NCBI RefSeq assembly: GCF_025151995.1 | Contig: NZ_CP102290.1 | Location: 3,410,001-3,474,000 of the forward strand | From: Ruminococcus gauvreauii | GTDB lineage: Bacteria; Bacillota; Clostridia; Lachnospirales; Lachnospiraceae | Length of the DNA stretch: 64,000 nucleotides | Reading direction: 5' to 3' | Made by a program: the position numbers and the translations under genes | Shown here: positions 17,085 to 25,325 of the stretch, piece after piece | Position numbering within the stretch: position 1 is the first letter of the stretch | Layout: each line of letters starts with the position of its first letter | The notes under the pieces: generated by a model | What the model was told of the DNA's origin: nothing | Database searches by the model: none | Seen by the model: the letters and a program-made list of their open reading frames with translations, nothing else

Positions 17085-18143
17085 TTAAAAATCCTTTAAG
17101 TGCTCATTTTCAAACATATCAATATTGGCATCGGTTCCGATATAAATTGGTGTCCTGATATTGACGGGAGGCGGCGCAATATTAGATATCAGGTATTCAT
17201 AAAGAGATTTGATCACGATTTTTCCAAGCTTATAGGGCGTTAATCCGATGGTGTAATCGATAACACCTTCTTTCACATAGTGCATGACCTTAGGTGCAAA
17301 GATCAGAGAAACCAGTTTTACTTTTTTCTGTTTTCCGGCGTCGATGACTGCCTGTGCCATATCTTCCGAGAAACAAACGCAGTTCCACATACCTTTCAGG
17401 TTTGGATAAGACTTCAGTATGGCAGCGGTTTTCTGATAAGTAATCACATGCTGGCTCAAAGTTTCTTCAATCGCAACAATGCGCACTGCAGGGGCATGCT
17501 CCTTCAGATATGCAGTAAAGCCCTCGATCCTCTGTATGCATGAATTGACGTTCATGGAGCCGGTAAGCAGCGCGATTTCCCCTTCATATCCGATGGATTT
17601 ACACAGCAGGGAAGCAGAAATCTGTCCGGTCCGGTACAGGTCTTCACCGATAAAGCTGACGCGCCGGCTGTTGGGAAGGTCAGCATCATAAGTAAAAACA
17701 GGAATGTTCATATCGGCAAAGTCGGATATGAGTTCGGTGATATGTTTATTCCGAAGCCCCCGCAGTGCAATGCCGTCTATGGGGAGTTCCTTAAAATGTT
17801 TCAGAATAGCAATCAGCTGCTGCGGCTCGTAGTTGGCACAGTGATAATAATCTACATGAAGCCCGTAAGGCTGGAATTCCAGATAACTGGTATCCATGCC
17901 TGCTTTAAGAGAATTCATAAAATCATCCTGCAGTTCCGGAATAATAACTGCAATTCGTATCTGTTTCTTTTCTTCCCGCATGTATTTTCTGAGGTGAACG
18001 GGCTGATAATTGGTCTCGATAATGATTGCCTTGATCTTTTCGCGTACAGCGTCGCTGACGCCGGGGCGGTTGTGGATGACTTTGTCCACGGTTGCCCGGG
18101 ATACACCTGCAAGATCGGCGATGGCCTGTGTGGTAATCTTCAT
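17085..18143 (-). CDS. LacI-family transcriptional regulator with sugar-binding domain
   Basis: The frame is open for 51 more codons upstream, but ATG at 18143 is preferred: AAAGGGGGAT precedes it and the helix-turn-helix begins at once. The product has 352 residues. 'TTQAIADLAGVSRATVDKVIHNRPGVS' spans residues 3-29, too close to LacI consensus to be anything else. The rest is a periplasmic-binding-protein fold resembling the ribose/galactose class ('RIAVIIPELQDDFMNSLKAGM' within 60-81). It is divergent from the sugar ABC operon, which it most likely controls, using one of the ligands imported by that operon. The 395-base divergent region carries promoters for both sides. Confidence 0.9.
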   Translation of the reverse strand: MKITTQAIADLAGVSRATVDKVIHNRPGVSDAVREKIKAIIIETNYQPVHLRKYMREEKKQIRIAVIIPELQDDFMNSLKAGMDTSYLEFQPYGLHVDYYHCANYEPQQLIAILKHFKELPIDGIALRGLRNKHITELISDFADMNIPVFTYDADLPNSRRVSFIGEDLYRTGQISASLLCKSIGYEGEIALLTGSMNVNSCIQRIEGFTAYLKEHAPAVRIVAIEETLSQHVITYQKTAAILKSYPNLKGMWNCVCFSEDMAQAVIDAGKQKKVKLVSLIFAPKVMHYVKEGVIDYTIGLTPYKLGKIVIKSLYEYLISNIAPPPVNIRTPIYIGTDANIDMFENEHLKDF

Positions 18144-18194
18144 AAAATCCCCCTTTAATTTGACAAAAAATAAGAATGTTAACCTCCTATTGTG

Positions 18195-18223
18195 ATTGTA
18201 TAGGCAAAAGAAATAAATGTCAA
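18195..18223 (-). promoter_or_regulatory. Sigma-A promoter of the LacI-family gene
   Basis: Read on the minus strand: -35 TTGACA (18218-18223), a 17-base spacer and -10 TACAAT (18195-18200), about 52 bases before the ATG. Confidence 0.78.
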
Positions 18224-18250
18224 CATAAAATGTAACGTTGATTTCGTTTT

Positions 18251-18303
18251 CGTTCAAATGAACGTAAAAATACACAGAAGCAAAACGAGTGTTCACGAGA
18301 ACG
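18251..18303. promoter_or_regulatory. Two GTTC-N4-GAAC inverted repeats, candidate operators
   Basis: CGTTCAAATGAACG at 18251-18264 and TGTTCACGAGAACG at 18290-18303 share the pattern GTTC-N4-GAAC, with centres 39 bases apart. An AACGTT palindrome lies at 18234-18239. All sit between the divergent promoters. The likely binder is the adjacent LacI-type protein, by inference only. The rest of 18144-18538 holds only promoters and an untranslated leader. Confidence 0.5.
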
Positions 18304-18356
18304 CAATAAAAAATATGGCAGAATATATAAAGAAAAATTGGATATATGGCAGTTTA

Positions 18357-18385
18357 TTGACAAAATGAACACATAATCATAAAAT
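18357..18385 (+). promoter_or_regulatory. Sigma-A promoter of the sugar ABC operon
   Basis: -35 TTGACA at 18357-18362, a 17-base spacer and -10 TAAAAT at 18380-18385. The start would be near 18392, giving a leader of about 147 bases. Confidence 0.75.
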
Positions 18386-18538
18386 AAGCCTAAACAAAGC
18401 GAAGAAAATACAAATGTGATGCAACTGAAAATGTAAATTAAAATGTAGACCTGTTAAAGGACGAAAGTATTCAGTACACGGCGTGACAGCTGTGACTGGT
18501 GCAAGATAAAAAGCAAGCAAGAAGAAAGGAAGGAAAGT

Positions 18539-19600
18539 ATGAAGAAAAGAGTGTTGGGACTGTTGGTTGGAATCATGATGGTAGTTTCTCTGATTGGCTG
18601 CGGAGGCGGCGACACGGCGGATAGCAAGGAGACCTCCGGCACGGAGGCGGCTGACGGCGGAGACGCCGCCGCAAAAGACGGTGCGGAGGCAGATTCTGCT
18701 GCCGGCGGGGGATCCGGGGGGCTGATGAAGGCGGAAGACATTGTCGTCTGTTTCTCGAATAAAGGACAGAATGCATGGCTGGAGCAGCAGAGTATTGGCG
18801 TGAAAGAGGCGTGTAAAGATCTCGGGCTGCCGGATCCGACGGTTGTCTATGCAGATTCACAGGAGAATGCGGAGTCTCAGGTGCAGGCGATTGAAGATTT
18901 TATGTCTCTTGGTGCGGATGTTATCATTATCGATCCGATTTCAGCAGATGTTGTGAAACAGGCGCTGCAGAATGCAAAGGACGAGGGCGTTGTGGTGATC
19001 GATGTGGATTCAGTCGGCGGTCTGAATGATGTCACGGACTGTTCCATCGGGTTGGATGAATATACGGCATCCTATGAGGGCGCTGAGAAATTCTGCCAGG
19101 ATTATCTGGAAAAAGGGGACGGGGTTATCATCATTGCCGGAAATCAGGGCGATGCAAACGGTGAAAACCGTCTGAAAGGCATGACAGAGGCGTGTGAGGC
19201 AAATGGAATGGAAGTGCTCGGCACACAGTACACAGACTGGACGGCGGCAAAGACGACAGCAGCGATGGAAGACTTTATCACTTCTAAGGGAGATGATATT
19301 AAAGGTGTTCTGGTTCCGTCCGATGACATGGGACTTGGGGCTATCACAGCGCTGGAGCAGGCCGGAATGATCGATAACGTGAAGATGATGGGATACGGAG
19401 GATTCCAGGTGGCACTGGACGCAATAGCAGACGGAAAAATGTCAATGACTGTGGGCATGCACCCGTATGACTGCGGATATCAGGCGGTAGAGAATGCAGT
19501 GAATATCCTGACAAAAGGGGAAGAGCCGAAAGAACATTTTATCGACGTCGGCACAGACCTTATTACGACAGAAAACTACAAGGATTTTAAAGGCTTCTGA
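18539..19600 (+). CDS. Sugar ABC transporter substrate-binding lipoprotein
   Basis: The product has 353 residues. A signal peptide at 1-20 ends in the lipobox 'LIGC', so the mature protein is lipid-anchored at Cys21. A low-complexity Ala/Gly/Asp/Glu linker of about 40 residues follows. The ligand-binding fold starts at 'IVVCFSNKGQNAWLEQQ' near 67 and matches the ribose/galactose/inositol type (Peripla_BP_4): 'GADVIIIDPIS' near 125 and 'GNQGDANGENRLKGM' near 200 line the cleft. It feeds the ATPase and permease downstream. GAAAGGAAGGAAAG gives a strong ribosome-binding site. The ligand is probably a sugar or polyol; it cannot be named. Confidence 0.9.
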   Translation: MKKRVLGLLVGIMMVVSLIGCGGGDTADSKETSGTEAADGGDAAAKDGAEADSAAGGGSGGLMKAEDIVVCFSNKGQNAWLEQQSIGVKEACKDLGLPDPTVVYADSQENAESQVQAIEDFMSLGADVIIIDPISADVVKQALQNAKDEGVVVIDVDSVGGLNDVTDCSIGLDEYTASYEGAEKFCQDYLEKGDGVIIIAGNQGDANGENRLKGMTEACEANGMEVLGTQYTDWTAAKTTAAMEDFITSKGDDIKGVLVPSDDMGLGAITALEQAGMIDNVKMMGYGGFQVALDAIADGKMSMTVGMHPYDCGYQAVENAVNILTKGEEPKEHFIDVGTDLITTENYKDFKGF

Positions 19601-19674
19601 TGAAAACTATATACGATTTTAATATAGGACTGTTGATGGAAACAAGATAAAAAGGAAAGAGGAGGCGCGGAAGA

Positions 19675-19740
19675 ATGGAGATAGTTCTGAACCGCTTCCT
19701 TTTCTCCGCTGCGGTCATGACGGTCCGGGAGAGAGGGTGA
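19675..19740 (+). CDS. Short leader ORF overlapping the start of the sugar ABC ATPase gene
   Basis: A 21-codon ORF begins with ATG at 19675, with AGGAGG nine bases upstream, one of the best ribosome-binding sites in the region. It ends in TGA at 19738-19740, overlapping the GTG start of the ATPase gene (19737) in the form GTGA. The peptide (MEIVLNRFLFSAAVMTVRERG) has a hydrophobic middle and no known family. The ATPase start lacks a well-spaced ribosome-binding site of its own, so this ORF probably delivers ribosomes to it by coupling. It could be a leader peptide with regulatory effect. Existence of translation is inferred. Confidence 0.55.
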   Translation: MEIVLNRFLFSAAVMTVRERG

Positions 19741-21257
19741 AATCTGCAGTGAGTGATGTTGTTGTTGAATTGAAGGATATCAGGAAATTTTTTCCCGGTG
19801 TGACGGCGCTCAAAAATATGAGCATTCAGCTGAAAAAGGGAGAAGTACATGGACTGATTGGAGAAAACGGCGCTGGAAAATCGACGCTGATAAAGGTGCT
19901 GACCGGTGTCTATAAGCCTGACGGAGGGGAGATCATAGTCGGCGGTGAGACTGTGAAATTTCAGAATCCGAATGAGGCTAAAGCAAAAGGAATTTCCTGT
20001 GTATATCAGGAATTAAATATCGTCTCAGAGCTGTCCGTCACAGACAACATGTTCATGGGGAATTATGTGACAAAAGGAAAGCGCTTTCTGGATTACGCTT
20101 ATATGGACAAAAGAGTGCGTGAGATTATGCAGGATATGAACCAGGATGTGGATCCGGAGACGATCTGTGCGGAGCTTGGTATGGGACAGAGGCAGATGAT
20201 TGAGATCGGCAAGGCTATCCTGCTGGATGCTCAGGTTCTGATACTGGATGAACCGACGTCAAGCCTGGGAGAGAAAGAGGTGCAGGAGCTTTTTAAGACG
20301 ATCCGGGTGCTGAAGAAAAAGGGAATTGCGATACTTTTCGTATCACATAAGCTGGAGGAACTGTTTGAACTCTGTGATGTGGTGACGGTGATGCGGGATG
20401 CGGAGCACATCATCACGGCACCGATACCGGAGATGACAAAAGATACTCTGATCATGCATATGGTCGGCAGGACAATGAGCAACATATATCCGGAGAAGAC
20501 TTCAACCCCCGGGGAGGTGGCGCTGGAAGTCAGGAATCTGACACGTTACGGTTCCTTTGAAGACGTAAGCTTTACGGCTAAAAAGGGTGAAATCCTGGGT
20601 TTCTCCGGTCTGGTCGGAGCGGGCAGAACGGAAGTGTTCCGCTGTGTGTTCGGTGTTGACCCGCCGGACAGCGGGGAAATCTATGTAAACGGCAGGAAAG
20701 CACATATCCGCGGCACACGCGATGCCATCGGACTGGGGATGGCGTACGTATCGGAAGACCGCAAAGGCCAGGGACTGGTGCTGGAGGAGTCGGTGTCCCG
20801 CAATTTATCCCTGGTGAATCTGAGAAAGTTTGCAAAGAACCTGCTGATCAATGACAGGGGTGTGAAGGAGCAGGCGGAGACGACGGTGGATGCTCTGAAG
20901 ATCAAGACGCCTTCCATCGAAGCGCAGGTCATCAATCTATCAGGGGGGAATCAGCAGAAGGTAGTCATCGGGAAATGGCTGAACACAGACTCTCATATCT
21001 TTATCTTTGATGAGCCTACCCGCGGAATTGACGTAGGGGCGAAGCTGGAGGTGTACCATGTGATGAACCGGCTGGCCAGGGAAGGCAACTGCGTGATCAT
21101 GATCTCATCGGAACTGCCGGAGATACTGGGCATGTGTGACCGCGTGATCGTGATGAGGACGGGAAGCGTGATGGGTGAGATCGATCGGAAAGAAACGTAT
21201 TTTAATCAGGAAGATATTATGAAAGCCGCATGGGGAGGGAAGATCAAGCATGAGTAA
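19737..21257 (+). CDS. Sugar ABC transporter ATP-binding protein (RbsA/MglA type)
   Basis: A duplicated ATPase of 506 residues. Domain 1 has Walker A 'GENGAGKST' near 41-49, signature 'LGMGQRQ' near 145 and Walker B 'LILDEPTSSL' near 167. Domain 2 has a degenerate Walker A 'GLVGAGRTE' near 292, signature 'LSGGNQQK' near 405 and 'IFDEPTRGIDVG' near 424. Consensus first site and degenerate second site are usual for this carbohydrate-uptake-2 group. The start is GTG 19737, overlapping the short ORF upstream; GTG 19749 is an alternative. The 3' end overlaps the permease gene by eight bases. Confidence 0.93.
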   Translation: MKSAVSDVVVELKDIRKFFPGVTALKNMSIQLKKGEVHGLIGENGAGKSTLIKVLTGVYKPDGGEIIVGGETVKFQNPNEAKAKGISCVYQELNIVSELSVTDNMFMGNYVTKGKRFLDYAYMDKRVREIMQDMNQDVDPETICAELGMGQRQMIEIGKAILLDAQVLILDEPTSSLGEKEVQELFKTIRVLKKKGIAILFVSHKLEELFELCDVVTVMRDAEHIITAPIPEMTKDTLIMHMVGRTMSNIYPEKTSTPGEVALEVRNLTRYGSFEDVSFTAKKGEILGFSGLVGAGRTEVFRCVFGVDPPDSGEIYVNGRKAHIRGTRDAIGLGMAYVSEDRKGQGLVLEESVSRNLSLVNLRKFAKNLLINDRGVKEQAETTVDALKIKTPSIEAQVINLSGGNQQKVVIGKWLNTDSHIFIFDEPTRGIDVGAKLEVYHVMNRLAREGNCVIMISSELPEILGMCDRVIVMRTGSVMGEIDRKETYFNQEDIMKAAWGGKIKHE

Positions 21258-22254
21258 AAGCATTGCAAAGAATAAAAAACAAAAGAAACATTCCACACTC
21301 TGGGGACCAATACTGGCAGTTATCCTGCTGTCGGTGGTACTGTCCATTGTGACCAGCAAGTTTCTGACGATGAACAATATCCTGAATATCATGAGGCAGA
21401 CTTCGGTAAACTCACTGGTTGCATTCGGCATGCTGTTCGTGCTGCTGACAGGAGGAATTGATCTGTCGCAGGGCTCGATCGTCGGTTTTTCCATGGGGAT
21501 CATCACATTTTTATATTTACATGGAATTGAAAATTCGTTTCTGATGATCGTGCTGCCCATCGCGGTGGGTACGCTGTGCGGTCTGATCAACGGACTCGTA
21601 TTCACGAAATTACATCTCCCGCATCCATTTGTATCGACACTGGGTATGATGCAGGTGCTGCGCGGAGTGACGCTGATCATCACACAGTCCAAGCCCGTAT
21701 CCGGATTCGCAAAACCAGTGCTCTGGGTTGGTTCCGCATCGATTTTCCGTATCCCGGTATGCTTTCTGCTGGTCATTGCCGTGGTGGCGGTTGTCAGTAT
21801 CTTTTTAAATAAGACACCAATGGGGCGTCAGATCTATTCGGTGGGCGGCAACCTGGAAGCGGCACGTCTTGCGGGGATCAAAGTTGACTTCACACTGACG
21901 ACTACTTATGCACTTTCGGGACTGATGTGCGGGCTGGCAGCCATCGTGCTGGTAGGCCGTGTGGGATCCACCTATCCGCTCGCAGGTGAAGGCTATGAGA
22001 TGGATGCGGTTGCGGCGTGCGTAATCGGCGGTGCATCCTTCAGCGGCGGAAAAGGAACGGTCGGAGGAACACTGGTAGGCGCATTGATCATTGCGGTTGT
22101 CAACAATGGTCTGAACCTGCTGGGAGCTTCTCAGGATGTTCAGAAAGTAGTGCTCGGTATCGTGATTATCCTGGCAGTACTCGTGGATGTGACCAGAACG
22201 CAGAGTAGCGAGAAGAAACGCCGTCTTGCACAGGCCAGCAGTGAAAACGCATAA
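21250..22254 (+). CDS. Sugar ABC transporter permease (RbsC type)
   Basis: A membrane protein of 334 residues with about 8-10 hydrophobic segments, of the branched-chain amino acid/ribose permease family. 'LLTGGIDLSQGS' near 67-78 is the strongly conserved motif. 'NLEAARLAGIKV' near 199-210 is the ATPase-contacting loop, and 'ACVIGGASFSGGKGTVGGTLVGAL' near 255 is the late conserved stretch. It starts inside the ATPase gene (ATGAGTAA overlap), showing coupled translation. With the ATPase and binding lipoprotein it forms a complete importer. Confidence 0.92.
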   Translation: MSKSIAKNKKQKKHSTLWGPILAVILLSVVLSIVTSKFLTMNNILNIMRQTSVNSLVAFGMLFVLLTGGIDLSQGSIVGFSMGIITFLYLHGIENSFLMIVLPIAVGTLCGLINGLVFTKLHLPHPFVSTLGMMQVLRGVTLIITQSKPVSGFAKPVLWVGSASIFRIPVCFLLVIAVVAVVSIFLNKTPMGRQIYSVGGNLEAARLAGIKVDFTLTTTYALSGLMCGLAAIVLVGRVGSTYPLAGEGYEMDAVAACVIGGASFSGGKGTVGGTLVGALIIAVVNNGLNLLGASQDVQKVVLGIVIILAVLVDVTRTQSSEKKRRLAQASSENA

Positions 22255-22320
22255 TGCAGTGCAGCCGGAGGAGACCAAACTTAGATGACCGGGCACAGCC
22301 GGGGAGAAAGGTATTGAGAT

Positions 22321-23334
22321 ATGAAGGCCATTATATTAGAAGAAATCGGAAAGTATGCGATTGTGGAAAAACCTGTTCCTGAAATAAGGAGAGGGAATGA
22401 GCTGCTGGTGAAAATAGATGCCTGCAGCATCTGCGGATCAGATATGCATATCTTAAGTGATCCTCCGGGATATCCGGCGGCGCCGGGTACGACGCTCGGA
22501 CACGAGATGGTGGGAACGATTGTCAGTACGGGCAGTGAGGTGACGTCATTTGCGGTTGGAGACAGGATCGTGTGTGACAATAACATTCCCTGCGGGCATT
22601 GTTATTACTGCCGCAGCGGCCATGCCAACATGTGTGAGCACGTGAGGTGTCTTGGCGTGAACGGCGACGGGTTTTTTGCCCAGTATGCAGTGATTCCGGA
22701 TGATTCCGCGTATGTAATCGGCCCGGAACTCCCGCTTGACATCGCGATCTTTGCGGAGCCGCTGAACTGCGTGATGGGAGCCATGGATAAACTGAGAATG
22801 ATCCCGGGCGAGACCGTGGCGGTGATCGGCGCGGGACCGATCGGCCTGTATTTCATTCAGCTGCTGAAGAAAAATGGAGCCGGGACTGTTATTGCGGTTG
22901 AGCCGAGTGAATTTCGCAGGAAGATGGCGAAAGAGGCAGGGGCAGACATCGTAGTATTGCCGGCTGAGGCAGAGAAACTTCCGCAGATTGCTGCTATTGG
23001 AGCGGACATCGTTGTGGACGCAGTGGGCAGCTGCATCAAAGATGCGCTTGACTGGGTCCGGTGTTCAGGGAGAGTTCTGCTGTTCGGACAGAATTTTGCC
23101 AGAACGCAGGAGATCTGCCAGAGCATGATCACCAGAAAAGAACTTACCGTGACCGGAAGTTATATAGGAAGCTATTCGTGGCATGATACGATCAGGCTGC
23201 TGGAACATGACCATATGCAGCTGGAAAAGATGATTACTCACCGGCTGGCGCTGGAAGACTTCGCGGTCGGATATGAGGCGATGAAGAACGGCAGCGCGCT
23301 GGAAGTCATCCTGTATCCGAACGGTAAAAAATAA
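22321..23334 (+). CDS. Zinc-dependent medium-chain polyol/alcohol dehydrogenase
   Basis: The product has 337 residues. Catalytic zinc ligands are in 'SICGSDMH' (Cys near 38) and 'LGHEMVG' (His-Glu near 61). The structural zinc lobe is 'CGHCYYCRSGHANMC' near 90-104. Rossmann motif 'VIGAGPIGLYF' is near 168. It lies 66 bases after the permease gene and is probably co-transcribed with the transporter. A simple model is that the importer brings in a polyol or sugar that this enzyme oxidises. The likely start ATG 22321 has GGGGAGAAAGG upstream. Confidence 0.88.
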   Translation: MKAIILEEIGKYAIVEKPVPEIRRGNELLVKIDACSICGSDMHILSDPPGYPAAPGTTLGHEMVGTIVSTGSEVTSFAVGDRIVCDNNIPCGHCYYCRSGHANMCEHVRCLGVNGDGFFAQYAVIPDDSAYVIGPELPLDIAIFAEPLNCVMGAMDKLRMIPGETVAVIGAGPIGLYFIQLLKKNGAGTVIAVEPSEFRRKMAKEAGADIVVLPAEAEKLPQIAAIGADIVVDAVGSCIKDALDWVRCSGRVLLFGQNFARTQEICQSMITRKELTVTGSYIGSYSWHDTIRLLEHDHMQLEKMITHRLALEDFAVGYEAMKNGSALEVILYPNGKK

Positions 23335-23376
23335 TTCCATATCAGCTGTGAATAGTAACAAAAAAATCAAAAAAAG

Positions 23377-23414
23377 TACACCCAGACTCTTGACAAAGGC
23401 AGAGGCTGGGTGTA
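23377..23414. repeat. Inverted repeat across the hrcA -35 region
   Basis: TACACCCAG at 23377-23385 pairs with CTGGGTGTA at 23406-23414, and CTCT/AGAG continues the stem after one mismatch, with a 10-base loop. The -35 hexamer starts in the inner stem and the -10 overlaps the right arm. On the minus strand it is followed by a T-rich run, so it resembles a terminator for antisense transcription. Confidence 0.6.
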
Positions 23415-23418
23415 TATT
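23390..23418 (+). promoter_or_regulatory. Sigma-A promoter of the hrcA-grpE-dnaK-dnaJ operon
   Basis: -35 TTGACA at 23390-23395, a 17-base spacer and -10 TATATT at 23413-23418. The start would be near 23425, just before the CIRCE element. Confidence 0.9.
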
Positions 23419-23429
23419 AGCGTTAGATG

Positions 23430-23456
23430 TTAGCACTCCACCTAAACGAGTGCTAA
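23430..23456 (+). promoter_or_regulatory. CIRCE operator of the hrcA operon
   Basis: TTAGCACTC, nine bases, GAGTGCTAA: a perfect CIRCE inverted repeat. HrcA binds it and is released on heat shock. It lies within the transcribed leader, 24 bases before the hrcA start. Confidence 0.98.
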
Positions 23457-23480
23457 CAAAAAATCAGAAAGGAGCTATGT

Positions 23481-24524
23481 ATGGAAGAACGTTTGGATGA
23501 ACGAAAACAAAAGATTTTGAAAGCAATAATCCAGACATACCTGGAAACAGGCGAACCAGTAGGCTCCCGGACGATTTCAAAATATACCGATTTAAATCTG
23601 AGCTCGGCGACGATTCGTAATGAAATGTCTGACCTGGAAGACCTGGGATATATTGTTCAACCGCATACATCGGCAGGGAGAATTCCTTCTGATAAAGGAT
23701 ACCGTCTTTATGTCGATGAAATGATGAAAGAAAAAGATCAGGAAGTATCAGAGATTAAAGAACTCATGATCGAGAAGACGGACCGCATGGAAAAAGTACT
23801 GAAGCAGGTGGTGAAGATGCTCGCTACCAATACGAACTATGCGACTCTGATAACCGGACCTTCCTATCACAGGACGAAGGTAAAATTTATTCAGCTTTCG
23901 AAATTGCGGGAGGATCAGATTCTGGCCGTGATCGTTGTGGAAGGCAATATGGTCAAAAATCAGATTATTAATCTGGAAGAACCGATGGATGATGAGACGA
24001 TTCTCAAACTGAATCTTCTGCTGAACACGCAGCTCAATGGCCTGACGATCGAGGAGATCAGCCTTGGTATGATCAAGACGCTCAAAGAGCAGGCGGGCAT
24101 TCACAGCGCAGTGGTGAGCGGCGTGCTGGATGGACTTGAGGAAACGATCTCCAGTACCGATGAGGAGTTCCCGGTTTTTACCAGCGGGGCAACCAATATC
24201 TTCAGATATCCGGAGCTTTCTGACAGCAGCAAAGCCAGTGAACTGATCTCTGCATTTGAGGAGAAAGAACAGCTGGTTGAGATGCTCAAAGAGACAGTGG
24301 GAGATGAGGATATGGAGAATACTGGAATTCAGGTATATATAGGAAGCGAGTCACCCGTTCAGACGATGAAGGACTGCAGTGTCGTGACGGCCACGTATGA
24401 ATTGGGAGAAGGCATGAAGGGCACGATAGGTATTATCGGGCCGAAACGGATGGATTATGAAAACGTAGTAGACAATCTGAAAACGCTGAAAGCGCAGCTG
24501 GATTCGATATTTAAGAAAGAGTAG
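23481..24524 (+). CDS. hrcA: Heat-inducible transcription repressor HrcA
   Basis: Repressor of the class I heat-shock genes through CIRCE, with activity kept up by GroEL. The 347-residue length is normal. The N-terminal winged helix contains 'TYLETGEPVGSRTISKY' near 19 and 'LSSATIRNEMSDLEDLGYI' near 40-58. 'QPHTSAGRIPSDKGYRLYVDEM' spans about 60-81. The C-terminal half is a GAF-like dimerisation domain. ATG 23481 is preceded by AGAAAGGAG. The adjacent CIRCE shows autoregulation. Confidence 0.97.
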   Translation: MEERLDERKQKILKAIIQTYLETGEPVGSRTISKYTDLNLSSATIRNEMSDLEDLGYIVQPHTSAGRIPSDKGYRLYVDEMMKEKDQEVSEIKELMIEKTDRMEKVLKQVVKMLATNTNYATLITGPSYHRTKVKFIQLSKLREDQILAVIVVEGNMVKNQIINLEEPMDDETILKLNLLLNTQLNGLTIEEISLGMIKTLKEQAGIHSAVVSGVLDGLEETISSTDEEFPVFTSGATNIFRYPELSDSSKASELISAFEEKEQLVEMLKETVGDEDMENTGIQVYIGSESPVQTMKDCSVVTATYELGEGMKGTIGIIGPKRMDYENVVDNLKTLKAQLDSIFKKE

Positions 24525-24555
24525 CAGCCGGCAGCATGGCTGTCAGAAGGGTGGA

Positions 24556-25224
24556 ATGAGAATGGCAGAAGATATAAAGAAGGAAGAAACGCTGGATGCC
24601 GAAGAAACGGCTGATGCGCAGAACCAGGAAACACTGAACGAAGAAACACAGGATGCAGAATCCCGGGAAGCGGACGCAGCTTCAGAGGATGAGGCTGGGA
24701 AAGCGGCTGATGACGGCGCACCTGCCGAAAAAGAGCAGCAGGAGACGGAGCCAAAGAAGCGCTTCGGGAAAAAGAAAGATAAGAAAGACAAAAAGGATGA
24801 GAAAATCGAGGAGCTGACAGATCAGCTGAAACGTCAGATGGCGGAATTCGATAACTACCGGAAACGCACGGAGAAAGAGAAAGCGAGCATGTATGTGATC
24901 GGAGCCAAAGAAATCGTGGAAAAGATTCTTCCGATCGTGGATAATTTTGAACGCGGACTCGCAAGTGTGCCGGATGAACAGAAGGAAGACCCCTTTGTAG
25001 ATGGCATGGATAAGATCTACAGACAGCTGATGACGGCGCTGGAGGAGATGGGCGTTAAGGTGATCGAGGCAGTCGGGCAGGAATTCAACCCGGACCTGCA
25101 CAACGCAGTGATGCATGTGGAGGACGAAGATGCCGGTGAGAACATCATCGTCGAGGAATTCCAGAAGGGTTATCTGTATAAAGACTTTGTGGTCAGACAC
25201 AGCATGGTAAAAGTGGCAAACTGA
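24556..25224 (+). CDS. grpE: Nucleotide exchange factor GrpE
   Basis: Promotes ADP release from DnaK. The product has 222 residues. The first 75 are a very acidic, low-complexity tail rich in Glu, Ala and Asp, followed by a Lys-rich patch. The long coiled coil then begins ('EELTDQLKRQMAEFDNYRKRTEKE' region, 87-110). The C-terminal beta domain has 'PDLHNAVMHVEDED' near 177 and ends 'VVRHSMVKVAN'. ATG 24556 or ATG 24562 could start it; both follow AGAAGGGTGG. It lies 31 bases after hrcA. Confidence 0.95.
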   Translation: MRMAEDIKKEETLDAEETADAQNQETLNEETQDAESREADAASEDEAGKAADDGAPAEKEQQETEPKKRFGKKKDKKDKKDEKIEELTDQLKRQMAEFDNYRKRTEKEKASMYVIGAKEIVEKILPIVDNFERGLASVPDEQKEDPFVDGMDKIYRQLMTALEEMGVKVIEAVGQEFNPDLHNAVMHVEDEDAGENIIVEEFQKGYLYKDFVVRHSMVKVAN

Positions 25225-25325
25225 CCGGCCGAAAGCAGCTTAGTGAACGCGAAGTTAGCTGAGGGATGTTAAATAAACAACACAAAAACTATAAAATAGA
25301 AATCATAACCAGGAGGTAGATTATT

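Noticed and set aside
23421..23456. GTTAG at 23422 as another iron-cluster operator
   Set aside because: There is no CTAAC/T half-site six bases later; the sequence belongs to the CIRCE region.
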